In this document: positions 47,301 to 55,740 of the stretch, one piece after another | How positions within the stretch are numbered: position 1 is the first letter of the stretch | Layout: every line of letters begins with the position of its first letter | DNA from: Lacihabitans sp. CS3-21 | Lineage (GTDB): Bacteria > Bacteroidota > Bacteroidia > Cytophagales > Spirosomataceae | Assembly: GCF_024343675.1 (NCBI RefSeq) | Contig: NZ_RJUD01000097.1 | Coordinates: 186,001 to 250,000 of the forward strand | Reading direction: 5' to 3' | Length of the DNA stretch: 64,000 nt | Notes under the pieces: generated by a model | Told to the model about the DNA's origin: nothing | Databases searched by the model: none | The model's input: the letters and a program-made list of their open reading frames with translations, nothing else | Position numbers and translations under genes: made by a program

Positions 47301-47471
47301 TGTAGGATGACGAAATTGGCAGCCGTGCCCTCCTGTCTCGGGGGTGATGGTAACAGGATAAACGAAGAGTAAAGCCGAACAGGTTTTTTCAGTTCCGACT
47401 GGGGTTGACCACCAAATTTTGCTCTTTGGCTAACTGCATCGTGGGCGGTTCGACTCCCCCTCCTACAGCCA
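47301..47471 (+). tRNA. tRNA-like RNA with giant (about 98-nt) variable region, apparent anticodon GUC
   Basis: A 171-nt RNA gene with a full tRNA frame. The acceptor stem is TGTAGGA (47301-47307) / TCCTACA (47461-47467), 7 of 7 paired, then discriminator G and encoded CCA (47469-47471). The D arm is ACG (47310-47312) / CGT (47324-47326), with GG in the loop, as in class II tRNAs. The anticodon stem CCCTC (47328-47332) / GGGGG (47340-47344) encloses the loop CTGTCTC, anticodon GTC. The T loop TTCGACT (47449-47455) is canonical; its stem has one C-C mismatch or a bulged C. The region 47345-47442 replaces a normal variable loop and is itself structured, with a basal stem TGATG (47345-47349) / CATCG (47437-47441). 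Position 37 is T rather than purine, so normal decoding is doubtful. Confidence 0.72.
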
Positions 47472-47474
47472 TGC

Positions 47475-47528
47475 AAAGGGCGTGAAAAAGAAAAATGTTT
47501 TAATTATTTTTTTCATGCCCTTTTTTTT
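47475..47528 (+). terminator. Strong intrinsic terminator of the tRNA-like gene
   Basis: A 15-bp stem, AAAGGGCGTGAAAAA (47475-47489) / TTTTTCATGCCCTTT (47509-47523), has one G-T pair and is followed by an eight-T run (47521-47528). It begins 4 bases after the encoded CCA, defining a single-gene transcript. Confidence 0.92.
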
Positions 47529-47659
47529 GCATATTTGTTTCAGAAAAATATTTTAACAAAAATATTATTTGGTTTTTAGTTTGTTGATGAAGTGTAATTG
47601 CGACACACAGTCTCATTTTGTAGATTGTGTGTTTTGTTTTTAGGGTATTTTAGAATGTG

Positions 47660-47667
47660 TATATTTG
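47660..47667 (+). promoter_or_regulatory. Candidate -7 element before the DUF819 gene
   Basis: TATATTTG matches TAnnTTTG and overlaps an in-frame TTG that could otherwise be read as the start. This favours the ATG at 47683. The TTTG at 47633-47636 is 23 bases upstream, slightly too far. Confidence 0.4.
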
Positions 47668-47682
47668 ACAAAAAAATACCTT

Positions 47683-48930
47683 ATGAAACCCGAAGCTATT
47701 ATTACCAACGATGCTGTTGTGGCCGCTATTCTTTTCGCTCTTTTAATTTTTATTTTTCAATTGGCCAAGTCGTCCAATAAGCTCATAGAGGGTTTTTTCA
47801 AGATTTTTCCGCCTATATTATTGTGTTATTTTTTGCCAGGAGTACTCAATACTTTTGGGTTAATATCAGGAGAGAGTTCTGGTGTTTATCCATTTGTTTC
47901 TAAATATCTGTTACCTGCATGTTTATTGTTGTTTACGCTTAGCCTTGATGTGGAAATGCTCAAAAAACTTGGCTTAAAGGCTCTCTTGGTGTTTTTAGCC
48001 GGAACCTTGGGGGTAATAATTGGTGGACCATTGGCCGTTAAAATTGTGAGTAGCTTCAAGCCGGAGATTTTTTACACGGGCACTGAAAATGAAGTTTGGC
48101 GGGGATTGGGTACCATTGCCGGAAGCTGGATTGGGGGAGGTGCAAACCAAACTGCCCTTAAAGAAATTCTTCAGCCAAGTGCCTATGTTTTTTCTCAATG
48201 TGTTGCCGTAGATGTATTGGTGGCAGAAACTTGGTTGGCGGTTTTGTTGATTGGTGTGGTTAATAACCACAAAATCAATAAATGGTTAGGAGCCGATAGT
48301 GCTGTTGTGGAGGAAATGAAGGAAAAGATTTCTGCTTTAAAAGATCAAAAGGAGAGGATTCCTACTTTTGACGATTATCTCAAACTCACTGCAGTGGCAT
48401 TTGTTTTTACTGGAATCTCGTATTTTTTAGCAGATATGATCTCGCCTTTTATAAAAGAAAATTATCCCTATCTCGAAAAATTCAGTTTGACTTCAAATTT
48501 TTTCTGGGTGGTGTTTTTTATTACAATTTTTGGAGTTTTAGTTTCTCGAACTAAACTTAGAGAGTTAGAATACGTGGGAGCTTCAAAAATAGGCACTTTG
48601 TTTTTGTATATCTTGGTGGCTTCTATAGGAATGCAAATGGATCTTTCAGCGGTAGCTGACAACAAATGGTTGTTTTTGGTAGGTTTAATTTGGATTTCTA
48701 TTCATGTTATTTTTGTAGTTTTAGCTAGTAAACTCTTGAAAGCACCCTTTTTTATGTTAGCTGTTGGTTCTCAAGCTAATATCGGTGGAGCCGCCTCAGC
48801 CTCCGTGGTTGCGGGGGCTTTTCATCCTGCTTTGGTTCCGATTGGCGTTATTTTTGCAGTGCTGGGTTATGCCATTGGTACTTATGGTGGATATCTCACC
48901 GCACTCTTAATGCATTGGGTTTTGTCATAA
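47683..48930 (+). CDS. DUF819 family membrane protein
   Basis: A 415-residue inner-membrane protein with about ten or eleven hydrophobic helices. The conserved segments GTIAGSWIGGGANQTALKE (about 144-162) and GSQANIGGAASASVVAGAF (about 367-385) are repeated-type motifs of the DUF819 (YjcL-like) family, which resembles secondary transporters with inverted repeats. A hydrophilic loop lies near 205-235. I start at ATG 47683. Substrate unknown. Confidence 0.9.
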   Translation: MKPEAIITNDAVVAAILFALLIFIFQLAKSSNKLIEGFFKIFPPILLCYFLPGVLNTFGLISGESSGVYPFVSKYLLPACLLLFTLSLDVEMLKKLGLKALLVFLAGTLGVIIGGPLAVKIVSSFKPEIFYTGTENEVWRGLGTIAGSWIGGGANQTALKEILQPSAYVFSQCVAVDVLVAETWLAVLLIGVVNNHKINKWLGADSAVVEEMKEKISALKDQKERIPTFDDYLKLTAVAFVFTGISYFLADMISPFIKENYPYLEKFSLTSNFFWVVFFITIFGVLVSRTKLRELEYVGASKIGTLFLYILVASIGMQMDLSAVADNKWLFLVGLIWISIHVIFVVLASKLLKAPFFMLAVGSQANIGGAASASVVAGAFHPALVPIGVIFAVLGYAIGTYGGYLTALLMHWVLS

Positions 48931-48987
48931 ATTTGGCTTGGTTTTTGTAAGATTTTTTCAGCCGATAAAAAGACTTTTCGGTATCAT

Positions 48988-50475
48988 ATGACAAAGAAAT
49001 TACTGATAACCATACTCTTACTTACAATTGCTTCCTTGGGCAATTCATTCATTTATGCCCAAAAACCTCGAAAAGCCAATTATTCGGTCGAATTAGGTGG
49101 TTTTTACTCGATCAATAACAAAATCCCTTTTTGGCTTAGAAGCAACCAATTTGGTGCTTTGCCCAATACCGATAATACGGTTTTGTTTCGTCAGCATATC
49201 CAGTCTAAAAAGGATACCTCGAAGGCCAATTTTAAGGGTGAATATGGCTTTGATATGGCCTTGTTTGTAGGTTCACAAGCTAAAATAGTTATACCAGAAG
49301 CTTATTATAAACTGTATTACAAGAAGTTTGCATTGACTGCCGGACGTAAAAGACAAGTCCATGGTTTTGTAGACTCTACGCTGAGCAGCGGCTCTATCAC
49401 TTGGTCAGGAAATTCGCTCCCACTGCCTGAAATCCAACTTTCAGTGCCAGAATATACGAAGGTTTTGTTTCCTTTTTTGAGTTTTAAAGGACATTTTTCT
49501 CATGCTTGGTTTGGAAACCAAACCAGTGTAAAAGGTTATTATTTACATCAAAAAAGCCTTTATGGCAGGATAGGCCGCCCCAATTCTAAAATTAAACTCT
49601 ATGGTGGTGTTTTGCATCATGCACAATGGGGCGGTATACCAAAATATGGAATTCCAGATTGGGACACCCGATATGTAAATGGTAAATTTCCAACGGGATG
49701 GTATGTTTATCGAAATATTTTGTTGCCCTTCTCCAATCCGTCAAACGATTCCTTGGTTAATCCCAATACTAGCCCTTACGACTACGAAAATCGGTATGGG
49801 AATCATTTGGGTCAAATTGACATGGGAGGTGAACTTACACTCAAAAAAGCCAGGATGTTGTTTTATAAACAGATTATATTTGAAACTGGTCAGACTTTTA
49901 GTAGCCTCACAAACATAGACGATGGATTGTATGGTATCTCCATAACCTCTTTGAATCCCGAAAGTAAAGTGAATAAATTGGTGCTTGAGTTTGTTCACAC
50001 CACAAACCAAGGTCTATATAGGTCTGGTTTGTTAAGACTAATTGGGTTTGAAGGAAAACATTATGGTCGAAATCAGAATTTTTATTTTAATCACGGACAA
50101 TATTACGAAGGTTGGTCCTACAATGGTCTTACAATTGGTTCTCCATTTTTAATTCCCAATCCCGACATTCGTTATGAAAATAAAGATAACGGCTTAATAC
50201 AACTTTATGCCAACAATAATAATATAAAAGCGGGCTATATAGGTATGACTAATAAGTTGAATACCATTCGGTTAGAGTCAAGGCTTTCGTTTAGTAGAAA
50301 TTTTGGAACAGGCAATAATCCATTAAAGGCTGATCAGTTTTCCATTGCCACCAAGGCAGCCATTCCCGCCCCAAAACTCAAAGGGATTATCAATGTGGGT
50401 GTTGGGATTGAACAAGGTGACCTCATTTATGACAATTATGGAGCTTTTGTTTCTTTTAAAAAGATCTGGCAATAG
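48988..50475 (+). CDS. Wzi-like outer-membrane beta-barrel (capsule assembly family)
   Basis: A 495-residue exported protein with a signal peptide (about 1-24, ending FIYAQ). A long beta-barrel sequence follows, rich in alternating aromatic and small residues. The pattern GRKRQVHGFVDSTLSSGSITWSGN followed by LPLPEIQL is typical of Bacteroidota proteins annotated as capsule assembly Wzi family; only the first part up to SSGS is strongly conserved. It may bind surface polysaccharide. No capsule operon is nearby, so this role is inferred from family alone. Confidence 0.8.
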   Translation: MTKKLLITILLLTIASLGNSFIYAQKPRKANYSVELGGFYSINNKIPFWLRSNQFGALPNTDNTVLFRQHIQSKKDTSKANFKGEYGFDMALFVGSQAKIVIPEAYYKLYYKKFALTAGRKRQVHGFVDSTLSSGSITWSGNSLPLPEIQLSVPEYTKVLFPFLSFKGHFSHAWFGNQTSVKGYYLHQKSLYGRIGRPNSKIKLYGGVLHHAQWGGIPKYGIPDWDTRYVNGKFPTGWYVYRNILLPFSNPSNDSLVNPNTSPYDYENRYGNHLGQIDMGGELTLKKARMLFYKQIIFETGQTFSSLTNIDDGLYGISITSLNPESKVNKLVLEFVHTTNQGLYRSGLLRLIGFEGKHYGRNQNFYFNHGQYYEGWSYNGLTIGSPFLIPNPDIRYENKDNGLIQLYANNNNIKAGYIGMTNKLNTIRLESRLSFSRNFGTGNNPLKADQFSIATKAAIPAPKLKGIINVGVGIEQGDLIYDNYGAFVSFKKIWQ

Positions 50476-50575
50476 TTGGTTTTTTCATAAAATATATTCA
50501 TTTTTTCCACCGAATTTCTGCTTTTTTGTGCTATTTTTGCACCTCAATTTCATTGTTTGGATTAAATAATTTTTT

Positions 50576-52363
50576 GTGAAAAATATTCGTAATTTTTGTA
50601 TAATAGCCCATATTGATCACGGAAAAAGCACACTTGCTGACCGATTATTAGAATTTACAGGTACTGTGACTGCTCGAGAAATGCAGGCTCAGTTGTTGGA
50701 TGATATGGATCTTGAGAGAGAGAGAGGTATCACCATTAAGAGTCATGCAATTCAGATGGATTATGTTTTTAGGGGAGAAAAATACATACTCAACCTTATT
50801 GATACGCCTGGTCATGTTGACTTTAGTTATGAAGTTTCTCGTTCTATAGCTGCATGTGAGGGAGCCCTTTTAATAGTAGATGCCGCACAAGGTATTGAAG
50901 CTCAAACGATTTCGAATCTTTTCTTGGCTTTAGAGCATAATTTGGAAATTATCCCAGTAATCAATAAAATTGATTTGCCTGGGGCCATGATAGAGGAAGT
51001 AAAAGATCAAATAGTTGACCTTATTGGAATTGATCCTGATGGTATCGTTTTGGCAAGTGCAAAAGAGGGCATAGGTATAGATGATATACTTACGGCCATT
51101 ATTGACAGAGTTCCAGCACCTGTAGGTGATCCAAAGGCCGAACTTCAGGGATTGATTTTCGACTCGGTTTTTAACTCTTATAGAGGGATAGAAGTAATTT
51201 TTAGGGTAAAAAATGGTACAATCCGAAAGGGAGATAAAGTAAAATTTGTCGCTACTGGAAAAGAGTACATTGCTGACGAAATTGGTAGCCTGAAACTCAA
51301 AAAACAACCAAAAGATGTAGTTGAGTGTGGAGATGTAGGATATTTGATTTCTGGAATTAAAGTAGCCAAAGAAGTTAAGGTAGGAGATACCATCACGCAT
51401 GTAGACAGGCCGTCGACCGAAGAAATTCAAGGATTTGAAGAGGTGAAGCCAATGGTTTTTGCGGGTATTTATCCAGTAGATACTACTGATTTTGAAGAGC
51501 TTAGAGAGTCTATGGAAAAACTTCAGCTCAATGATGCCTCACTTATTTGGGAACCTGAAACTTCTGCCGCTTTAGGGTTCGGTTTCAGGTGCGGTTTCCT
51601 AGGTATGTTGCACATGGAAATCGTGCAAGAACGTTTAGAGCGGGAATTCGATATGACTGTAATTACGACAGTTCCTTCGGTAAGATTTACTGTTAAAACC
51701 AGAAAAGGTGAAGTTCTACAGGTTTCTGCTCCTTCCGAAATGCCCGATCCTAACTTGGTAGTTTCTATAGAAGAACCTTATATCAAAGCTCAAATTATTA
51801 CTGCTTCAGATTACGTTGGGCCAATCATGAAACTTTGTATGGAAAAAAGAGGCGAGGTGAAAAACCAAGTTTACCTTACTTCAACAAGGGTAGAATTGAC
51901 TTTTGATATGCCGCTTTCTGAGGTTGTATTTGACTTTTTTGATAGATTAAAAACAATTTCTCGTGGATACGCTTCTCTAGATTATTCATTGATAGGCTAC
52001 CGAGAATCTGCCCTGGTAAAACTCGATGTTTTATTGAACGGAGACCCAGTGGATGCACTTTCGGCTATTGTTCATAGAGACAAGGCTTACGATTGGGGTA
52101 AAAAGTTATGTGAAAAACTTAAAGAACTTTTGCCTCGTCAACAGTTTGAGATTGCCATTCAAGCGGCTATTGGTGCAAAAATTATTGCCAGAGAGACCGT
52201 AAAGGCCATGAGAAAAGACGTAACAGCCAAATGTTATGGCGGTGATATAAGTAGAAAGCGTAAGCTGTTAGAAAAGCAGAAAAAAGGAAAGAAAAGAATG
52301 CGTCAAATTGGTAATGTTGAAGTACCGCAGGAAGCATTTATGGCTGTTTTGAAAATTAACTAA
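50576..52363 (+). CDS. lepA: Elongation factor 4 (LepA)
   Basis: A 595-residue ribosome-associated GTPase. G1 is [15 protein letters not shown] (11-25), G3 DTPGHVDF (about 77-84) and G4 NKIDLPG (about 130-136). Domain II, the EF-G-like domains III and V, and the LepA-specific C-terminal domain ending [20 protein letters not shown] follow; length is normal. It acts on stalled or mistranslocated ribosomes and in 30S assembly. It starts at a GTG, 37 bases after a TATTTTTG -7-like element at 50532-50539. Confidence 0.97.
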   Translation: MKNIRNFCIIAHIDHGKSTLADRLLEFTGTVTAREMQAQLLDDMDLERERGITIKSHAIQMDYVFRGEKYILNLIDTPGHVDFSYEVSRSIAACEGALLIVDAAQGIEAQTISNLFLALEHNLEIIPVINKIDLPGAMIEEVKDQIVDLIGIDPDGIVLASAKEGIGIDDILTAIIDRVPAPVGDPKAELQGLIFDSVFNSYRGIEVIFRVKNGTIRKGDKVKFVATGKEYIADEIGSLKLKKQPKDVVECGDVGYLISGIKVAKEVKVGDTITHVDRPSTEEIQGFEEVKPMVFAGIYPVDTTDFEELRESMEKLQLNDASLIWEPETSAALGFGFRCGFLGMLHMEIVQERLEREFDMTVITTVPSVRFTVKTRKGEVLQVSAPSEMPDPNLVVSIEEPYIKAQIITASDYVGPIMKLCMEKRGEVKNQVYLTSTRVELTFDMPLSEVVFDFFDRLKTISRGYASLDYSLIGYRESALVKLDVLLNGDPVDALSAIVHRDKAYDWGKKLCEKLKELLPRQQFEIAIQAAIGAKIIARETVKAMRKDVTAKCYGGDISRKRKLLEKQKKGKKRMRQIGNVEVPQEAFMAVLKIN

Positions 52364-52394
52364 AAGAGAATCTAAATTTCAATCCCTTTTAGTT
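52358..52394 (+). terminator. Possible terminator-like hairpin after lepA
   Basis: A 9-bp inverted repeat AACTAAAAG (52358-52366) / CTTTTAGTT (52386-52394) overlaps the lepA stop. No T run follows, so termination is doubtful. The rest of the 214-base spacer up to pdhC shows no other feature. Confidence 0.3.
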
Positions 52395-52577
52395 GATGTA
52401 AAGTGTTACGATGGAGTCAGTCGTTTTTTTAGATTGATTTCTTAAAGCAAGTTTTCTGAGCAATATTTCAGAATAAAATAGGATAGAATATTAAAATATA
52501 AAAAAGTTTTTAGGGAACTTTGAGACGAAAATCAATTTTAACCTAATACAGTTAATTCTAAGCAAAAAATAAAAGAT

Positions 52578-54206
52578 ATGGCAGAAGTTATCAAAATGCC
52601 CAAAATGAGCGATACCATGGAAGAAGGCGTTATAGCCGCATGGAATGTCAAAGTGGGTGATGTCGTAAAATCTGGTGATATTTTGGCGGAAGTAGAAACC
52701 GACAAAGCCACCATGGACATGGAGTCTTATTATGATGGTACGATATTGTATATTGGTGTAGAAAAAGGAAAGGCGGTGCCTATAGATGCAGTTATTGCAG
52801 TTATAGGTGCTCCAGGAGAAGACTATCAAGCACTTTTAAGTGGTGCACCTGCTCCTGCTGCTGTAGAAGCTGCTCCAGTAGCAGAAGTTGTTGCACCAGT
52901 TGCGGCAGCAGCCATTGATACTTCGAACATAAAAGCCACCGTTGTTCAAATGCCACTTTTGAGTGACACCATGACCGAAGGTGTGATCCATAAATGGTTG
53001 AAAAAAGTTGGGGATTCTGTAAAGGCTGGCGATATGTTGGCCGAAATAGAAACCGACAAAGCCACGATGGAAATAGAAGCTTATGAGGACGGTAAATTAT
53101 TATATATTGGAGTAAAAGAGGGTGAAGCTGCTCCGGTTAATTCAGTAATTGCCGTTATTGGAGAAGAAGGTGCAGATTTTGAAACTTTGATAAAAGCACA
53201 AAGTGCTCCAAAAGCCACAACGGCTGCACCAGCACCAGAAGCTCCTAAAGTAGCTGCTGCTCCTGCTGCCACTACTCCAACACCTACCTCTGCTCCAATT
53301 TCAGCACATGTTGTTGAAACTCAAAGTTCTGATGGAAGAATTCTTGCTTCACCTTTGGCTAAAAGTTTGGCCAAAGAAAAAGGTATTAATATAGGTGATG
53401 TGAAAGGCTCTGGCGAAGGTGGTAGAATAGTTAAAGCTGATGTAGATGGATATGTTCCTTCAGCTAAGCCTCAAGCCACTTCAGCGGTGGGTACTTCGGC
53501 ACCTTCTGTTTCAGGTGTAGAAAGCTTTGAAGAAACAGGACTTACACAAATGCGTAAAGCCATAGCCAGAAGTTTGGCAGATTCACAATCTACAGCGGTT
53601 GATTTTTCACTAACCATGGAAATCAACATGGACAAGTCTATAGAAGCTCGTGGAATCATGAACGAAGCGTCGCCAGTGAAGATATCATTCAACGACATGG
53701 TATTAAAAGCTTGTGGTGTGGCCTTGAAAAAACATCCAAATGTGAATTCATCTTGGAGAGGAGATAGTATTCGTAAAAATAACCACGTACATATCGGTAT
53801 GGCAGTGGCCATTCCAGAAGGTTTGATAGTTCCAGTGATTCGTTTTGCTGATACATTGTCTTTGTCTGTGTTGGCAGCCACTACCAAAGATTTGGGTGGA
53901 AAAGCTAAAAATGGCAAATTGCAACCTGCTGATTGGGAAGGTAATACCTTTACAGTAAGTAACTTAGGCATGTTTGGAATTGAGCAATTTACCTCAATCA
54001 TTAACAATCCGAAAAATGAATCGTGTATTCTTTCTGTAGGAGGAATTAAAGAAACGGTGGCAGTGAAAAATGGACAGTTTTATGCTACAAATGTGATGAA
54101 GGTAACTTTGACATGTGACCACAGAGTGGTAGATGGAGCTACAGGAGCTGCATTTTTAGTGACGCTTAAAGAGCTATTGGAGCAACCTTACAAACTTTTG
54201 GTTTAA
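52578..54206 (+). CDS. pdhC: Pyruvate dehydrogenase complex dihydrolipoyl acetyltransferase (E2)
   Basis: A 542-residue E2 component. Two lipoyl domains (about 2-77 and 120-196) carry the lipoylated Lys in VETDKATMDME (Lys43) and IETDKATMEIE. Ala/Pro-rich linkers follow each. A peripheral-subunit-binding domain (about 252-290) has ILASPLAKSLAKEKGI. The catalytic core (about 315-542) ends with the active-site motif DHRVVDGATGA. It transfers acetyl groups to CoA. E1 and E3 genes are not in the window, and the gene has its own terminator. Confidence 0.95.
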   Translation: MAEVIKMPKMSDTMEEGVIAAWNVKVGDVVKSGDILAEVETDKATMDMESYYDGTILYIGVEKGKAVPIDAVIAVIGAPGEDYQALLSGAPAPAAVEAAPVAEVVAPVAAAAIDTSNIKATVVQMPLLSDTMTEGVIHKWLKKVGDSVKAGDMLAEIETDKATMEIEAYEDGKLLYIGVKEGEAAPVNSVIAVIGEEGADFETLIKAQSAPKATTAAPAPEAPKVAAAPAATTPTPTSAPISAHVVETQSSDGRILASPLAKSLAKEKGINIGDVKGSGEGGRIVKADVDGYVPSAKPQATSAVGTSAPSVSGVESFEETGLTQMRKAIARSLADSQSTAVDFSLTMEINMDKSIEARGIMNEASPVKISFNDMVLKACGVALKKHPNVNSSWRGDSIRKNNHVHIGMAVAIPEGLIVPVIRFADTLSLSVLAATTKDLGGKAKNGKLQPADWEGNTFTVSNLGMFGIEQFTSIINNPKNESCILSVGGIKETVAVKNGQFYATNVMKVTLTCDHRVVDGATGAAFLVTLKELLEQPYKLLV

Positions 54207-54225
54207 AATAATACGAAATAAATTG

Positions 54226-54263
54226 AATCCCTTCGCATATATTTCGGAGGGATTTATTTTTTT
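54226..54263 (+). terminator. Strong intrinsic terminator after pdhC
   Basis: A 10-bp stem AATCCCTTCG (54226-54235) / CGGAGGGATT (54245-54254), with one G-T pair, is followed by a T-rich tract ending at 54263. It lies only 8 bases before the hslV ATG. Confidence 0.9.
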
Positions 54264-54270
54264 ATAAACA

Positions 54271-54807
54271 ATGGAAAAAATTAAATCAACAACTGTCCTA
54301 GGTATTCTGCACAATGGGAAAATAGCCTTGGGGGCAGACGGACAAGCTACGATGGGCAATACCGTCGCTAAGTCTAATGTAAAGAAAATTAGAAGACTCG
54401 CTGGTGGAAAAATATTGGCGGGTTTTGCCGGTTCTACTGCCGATGCATTTACTCTCATCGAGAAATTCGAGGAGAAAATAAACAGCTATGGTGGCAATAT
54501 GAAACGTGCAGCCATTGAATTGGCCAAAGATTGGAGAACCGACCGTTATTTGCGAAGATTAGAAGCCATGATGATTGTGGCGAATGCTGAAGAGATGTTG
54601 ATAATATCAGGAACTGGCGATGTATTAGAGCCTGATAATAATGTGGCAGCTATTGGCTCAGGAAGTATGTATGCTCAGTCTGCAGCATTGGCATTGAAAA
54701 AACATGCTCCTCATCTTACTGCGGAAGAAATGGTGAAAGAAGGCTTAACCATTGCTGCCGATATTTGTATTTATACCAACCACAATTTGGTCATAGAAAC
54801 GATTTAA
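54271..54807 (+). CDS. hslV: ATP-dependent protease subunit HslV
   Basis: A 178-residue proteasome-like peptidase. By alignment with E. coli HslV (Thr-Thr-Ile-Val), the catalytic threonine is Thr7 in KSTTVLGI, so a six-residue propeptide (MEKIKS) must be removed. GADGQATMGN (about 21-30), the Lys in KKIRRLAGGKIL and GFAGSTADAF support the call. HslV forms a double hexamer that works with the HslU unfoldase; hslU is not adjacent. A terminator hairpin lies just upstream of the ATG. Confidence 0.95.
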   Translation: MEKIKSTTVLGILHNGKIALGADGQATMGNTVAKSNVKKIRRLAGGKILAGFAGSTADAFTLIEKFEEKINSYGGNMKRAAIELAKDWRTDRYLRRLEAMMIVANAEEMLIISGTGDVLEPDNNVAAIGSGSMYAQSAALALKKHAPHLTAEEMVKEGLTIAADICIYTNHNLVIETI

Positions 54808-54870
54808 ATTTTAGCAAAATCTTTTCTTTTGCTTTTTATACAATATATTTGATTTTATTATTCTTTATAA

Positions 54871-55740
54871 ATGCCTTTAGTTAACGAAAATATCAAAGTA
54901 TTACGCAAACGCATGGGAATGACCCAAGAGAAGTTTGCTGAGGTTTTGGGTATAAAACGTTCGTTGATAGGTGCTTATGAAGAAAATAGGGCAGTGCCGC
55001 CTGCTGAAAACTTAAATAAGATTTCTAGAGTTTTTGGAATTACCCTCGATCAGCTCATAAATTATTCTTACGAGAGAGAATTCAATAAAAGGCCAGAAAC
55101 CAATTCTTTTAATACCGTTCAAAAAGAAGAATTGCCTTTTCCAATAGAGAAACGTCCTGTTTTTCAGCATACCAATAGAGAGATTTCAACTGTTCAATCT
55201 TCTTTGTTTGAGCCAGCTAAACCGGTCTCTGTAAATGTGGTTTCAGCAAAATCGAAAGAAATTAAATATATAAATGCCAATCTCTTTGAGAAATATCTCA
55301 ACGAGGAAAACTTTGAACAATATTTCGAGAATCTGCCTTCCATAAGTCTGCCCTTTTTTATACAAGAAAATCTCCGTGCTTTTGATGCTCCAGTTGATTT
55401 TCCTTTAGAAAACTGTATTCTTATAGCTGAAAAAGTATTAGATTTTAATCAGATAGTAGAAGGCGAAAATCACTTGATTATAAGTAAGTTGGGTGGTTTC
55501 AAGTATCGCAGGTTATATAATCAGATTCATATAAAAGGGGTTTTGTTGACCAGTTCAGACAATGCCAATACACAAAGTCACGAAATAAAAGCTTCTGAAA
55601 TAAAAGAAATTTGGAAGCCTATAAGTTATATCAGCAAGGCTATGCCGCTTCCAGATATTTCTCTAGAAAACATTCAGGATAAAGTAGATAGTCTAAAAAC
55701 TGAGCTTGATTTTATTCTTAGTTTTCGAGCCAAGAAGTAA
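54871..55740 (+). CDS. XRE-family transcriptional regulator with LexA/S24-like C-terminal region
   Basis: A 289-residue regulator. The N-terminal helix-turn-helix (about 7-62) reads KVLRKRMGMTQEKFAEVLGI with LIGAYEENRAVPPAENL, a typical XRE/Cro fold. After a linker (70-130), the C-terminal region (about 135-260) resembles the S24/LexA fold in spacing and beta character. The usual catalytic Gly-Asp-Ser-Met is not seen, so self-cleavage is unlikely. Its targets are unknown. It ends convergently with a 23-base overlap of the next gene. Confidence 0.8.
   Translation: MPLVNENIKVLRKRMGMTQEKFAEVLGIKRSLIGAYEENRAVPPAENLNKISRVFGITLDQLINYSYEREFNKRPETNSFNTVQKEELPFPIEKRPVFQHTNREISTVQSSLFEPAKPVSVNVVSAKSKEIKYINANLFEKYLNEENFEQYFENLPSISLPFFIQENLRAFDAPVDFPLENCILIAEKVLDFNQIVEGENHLIISKLGGFKYRRLYNQIHIKGVLLTSSDNANTQSHEIKASEIKEIWKPISYISKAMPLPDISLENIQDKVDSLKTELDFILSFRAKK

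Noticed and set aside
47301-47471. tmRNA or tRNA with a group I intron
   Set aside because: No tag-like reading frame with a plausible peptide is inside, and the acceptor sequence is unlike tmRNA. The anticodon stem is intact and contiguous, so nothing splits the anticodon loop; the insert is also too short for a group I intron and sits in the variable-loop position.
47291-47476. 61-codon minus-strand ORF over the tRNA-like gene
   Set aside because: It is the antisense of a structured RNA and its protein has no protein-like pattern.
50930-51430. 166-codon minus-strand ORF inside lepA
   Set aside because: It is a shadow of the well-conserved lepA frame; the composition is typical of antisense reading.
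53471-54007. 178-codon minus-strand ORF inside pdhC
   Set aside because: It lies wholly within the E2 catalytic core coding region and shows no independent domain.
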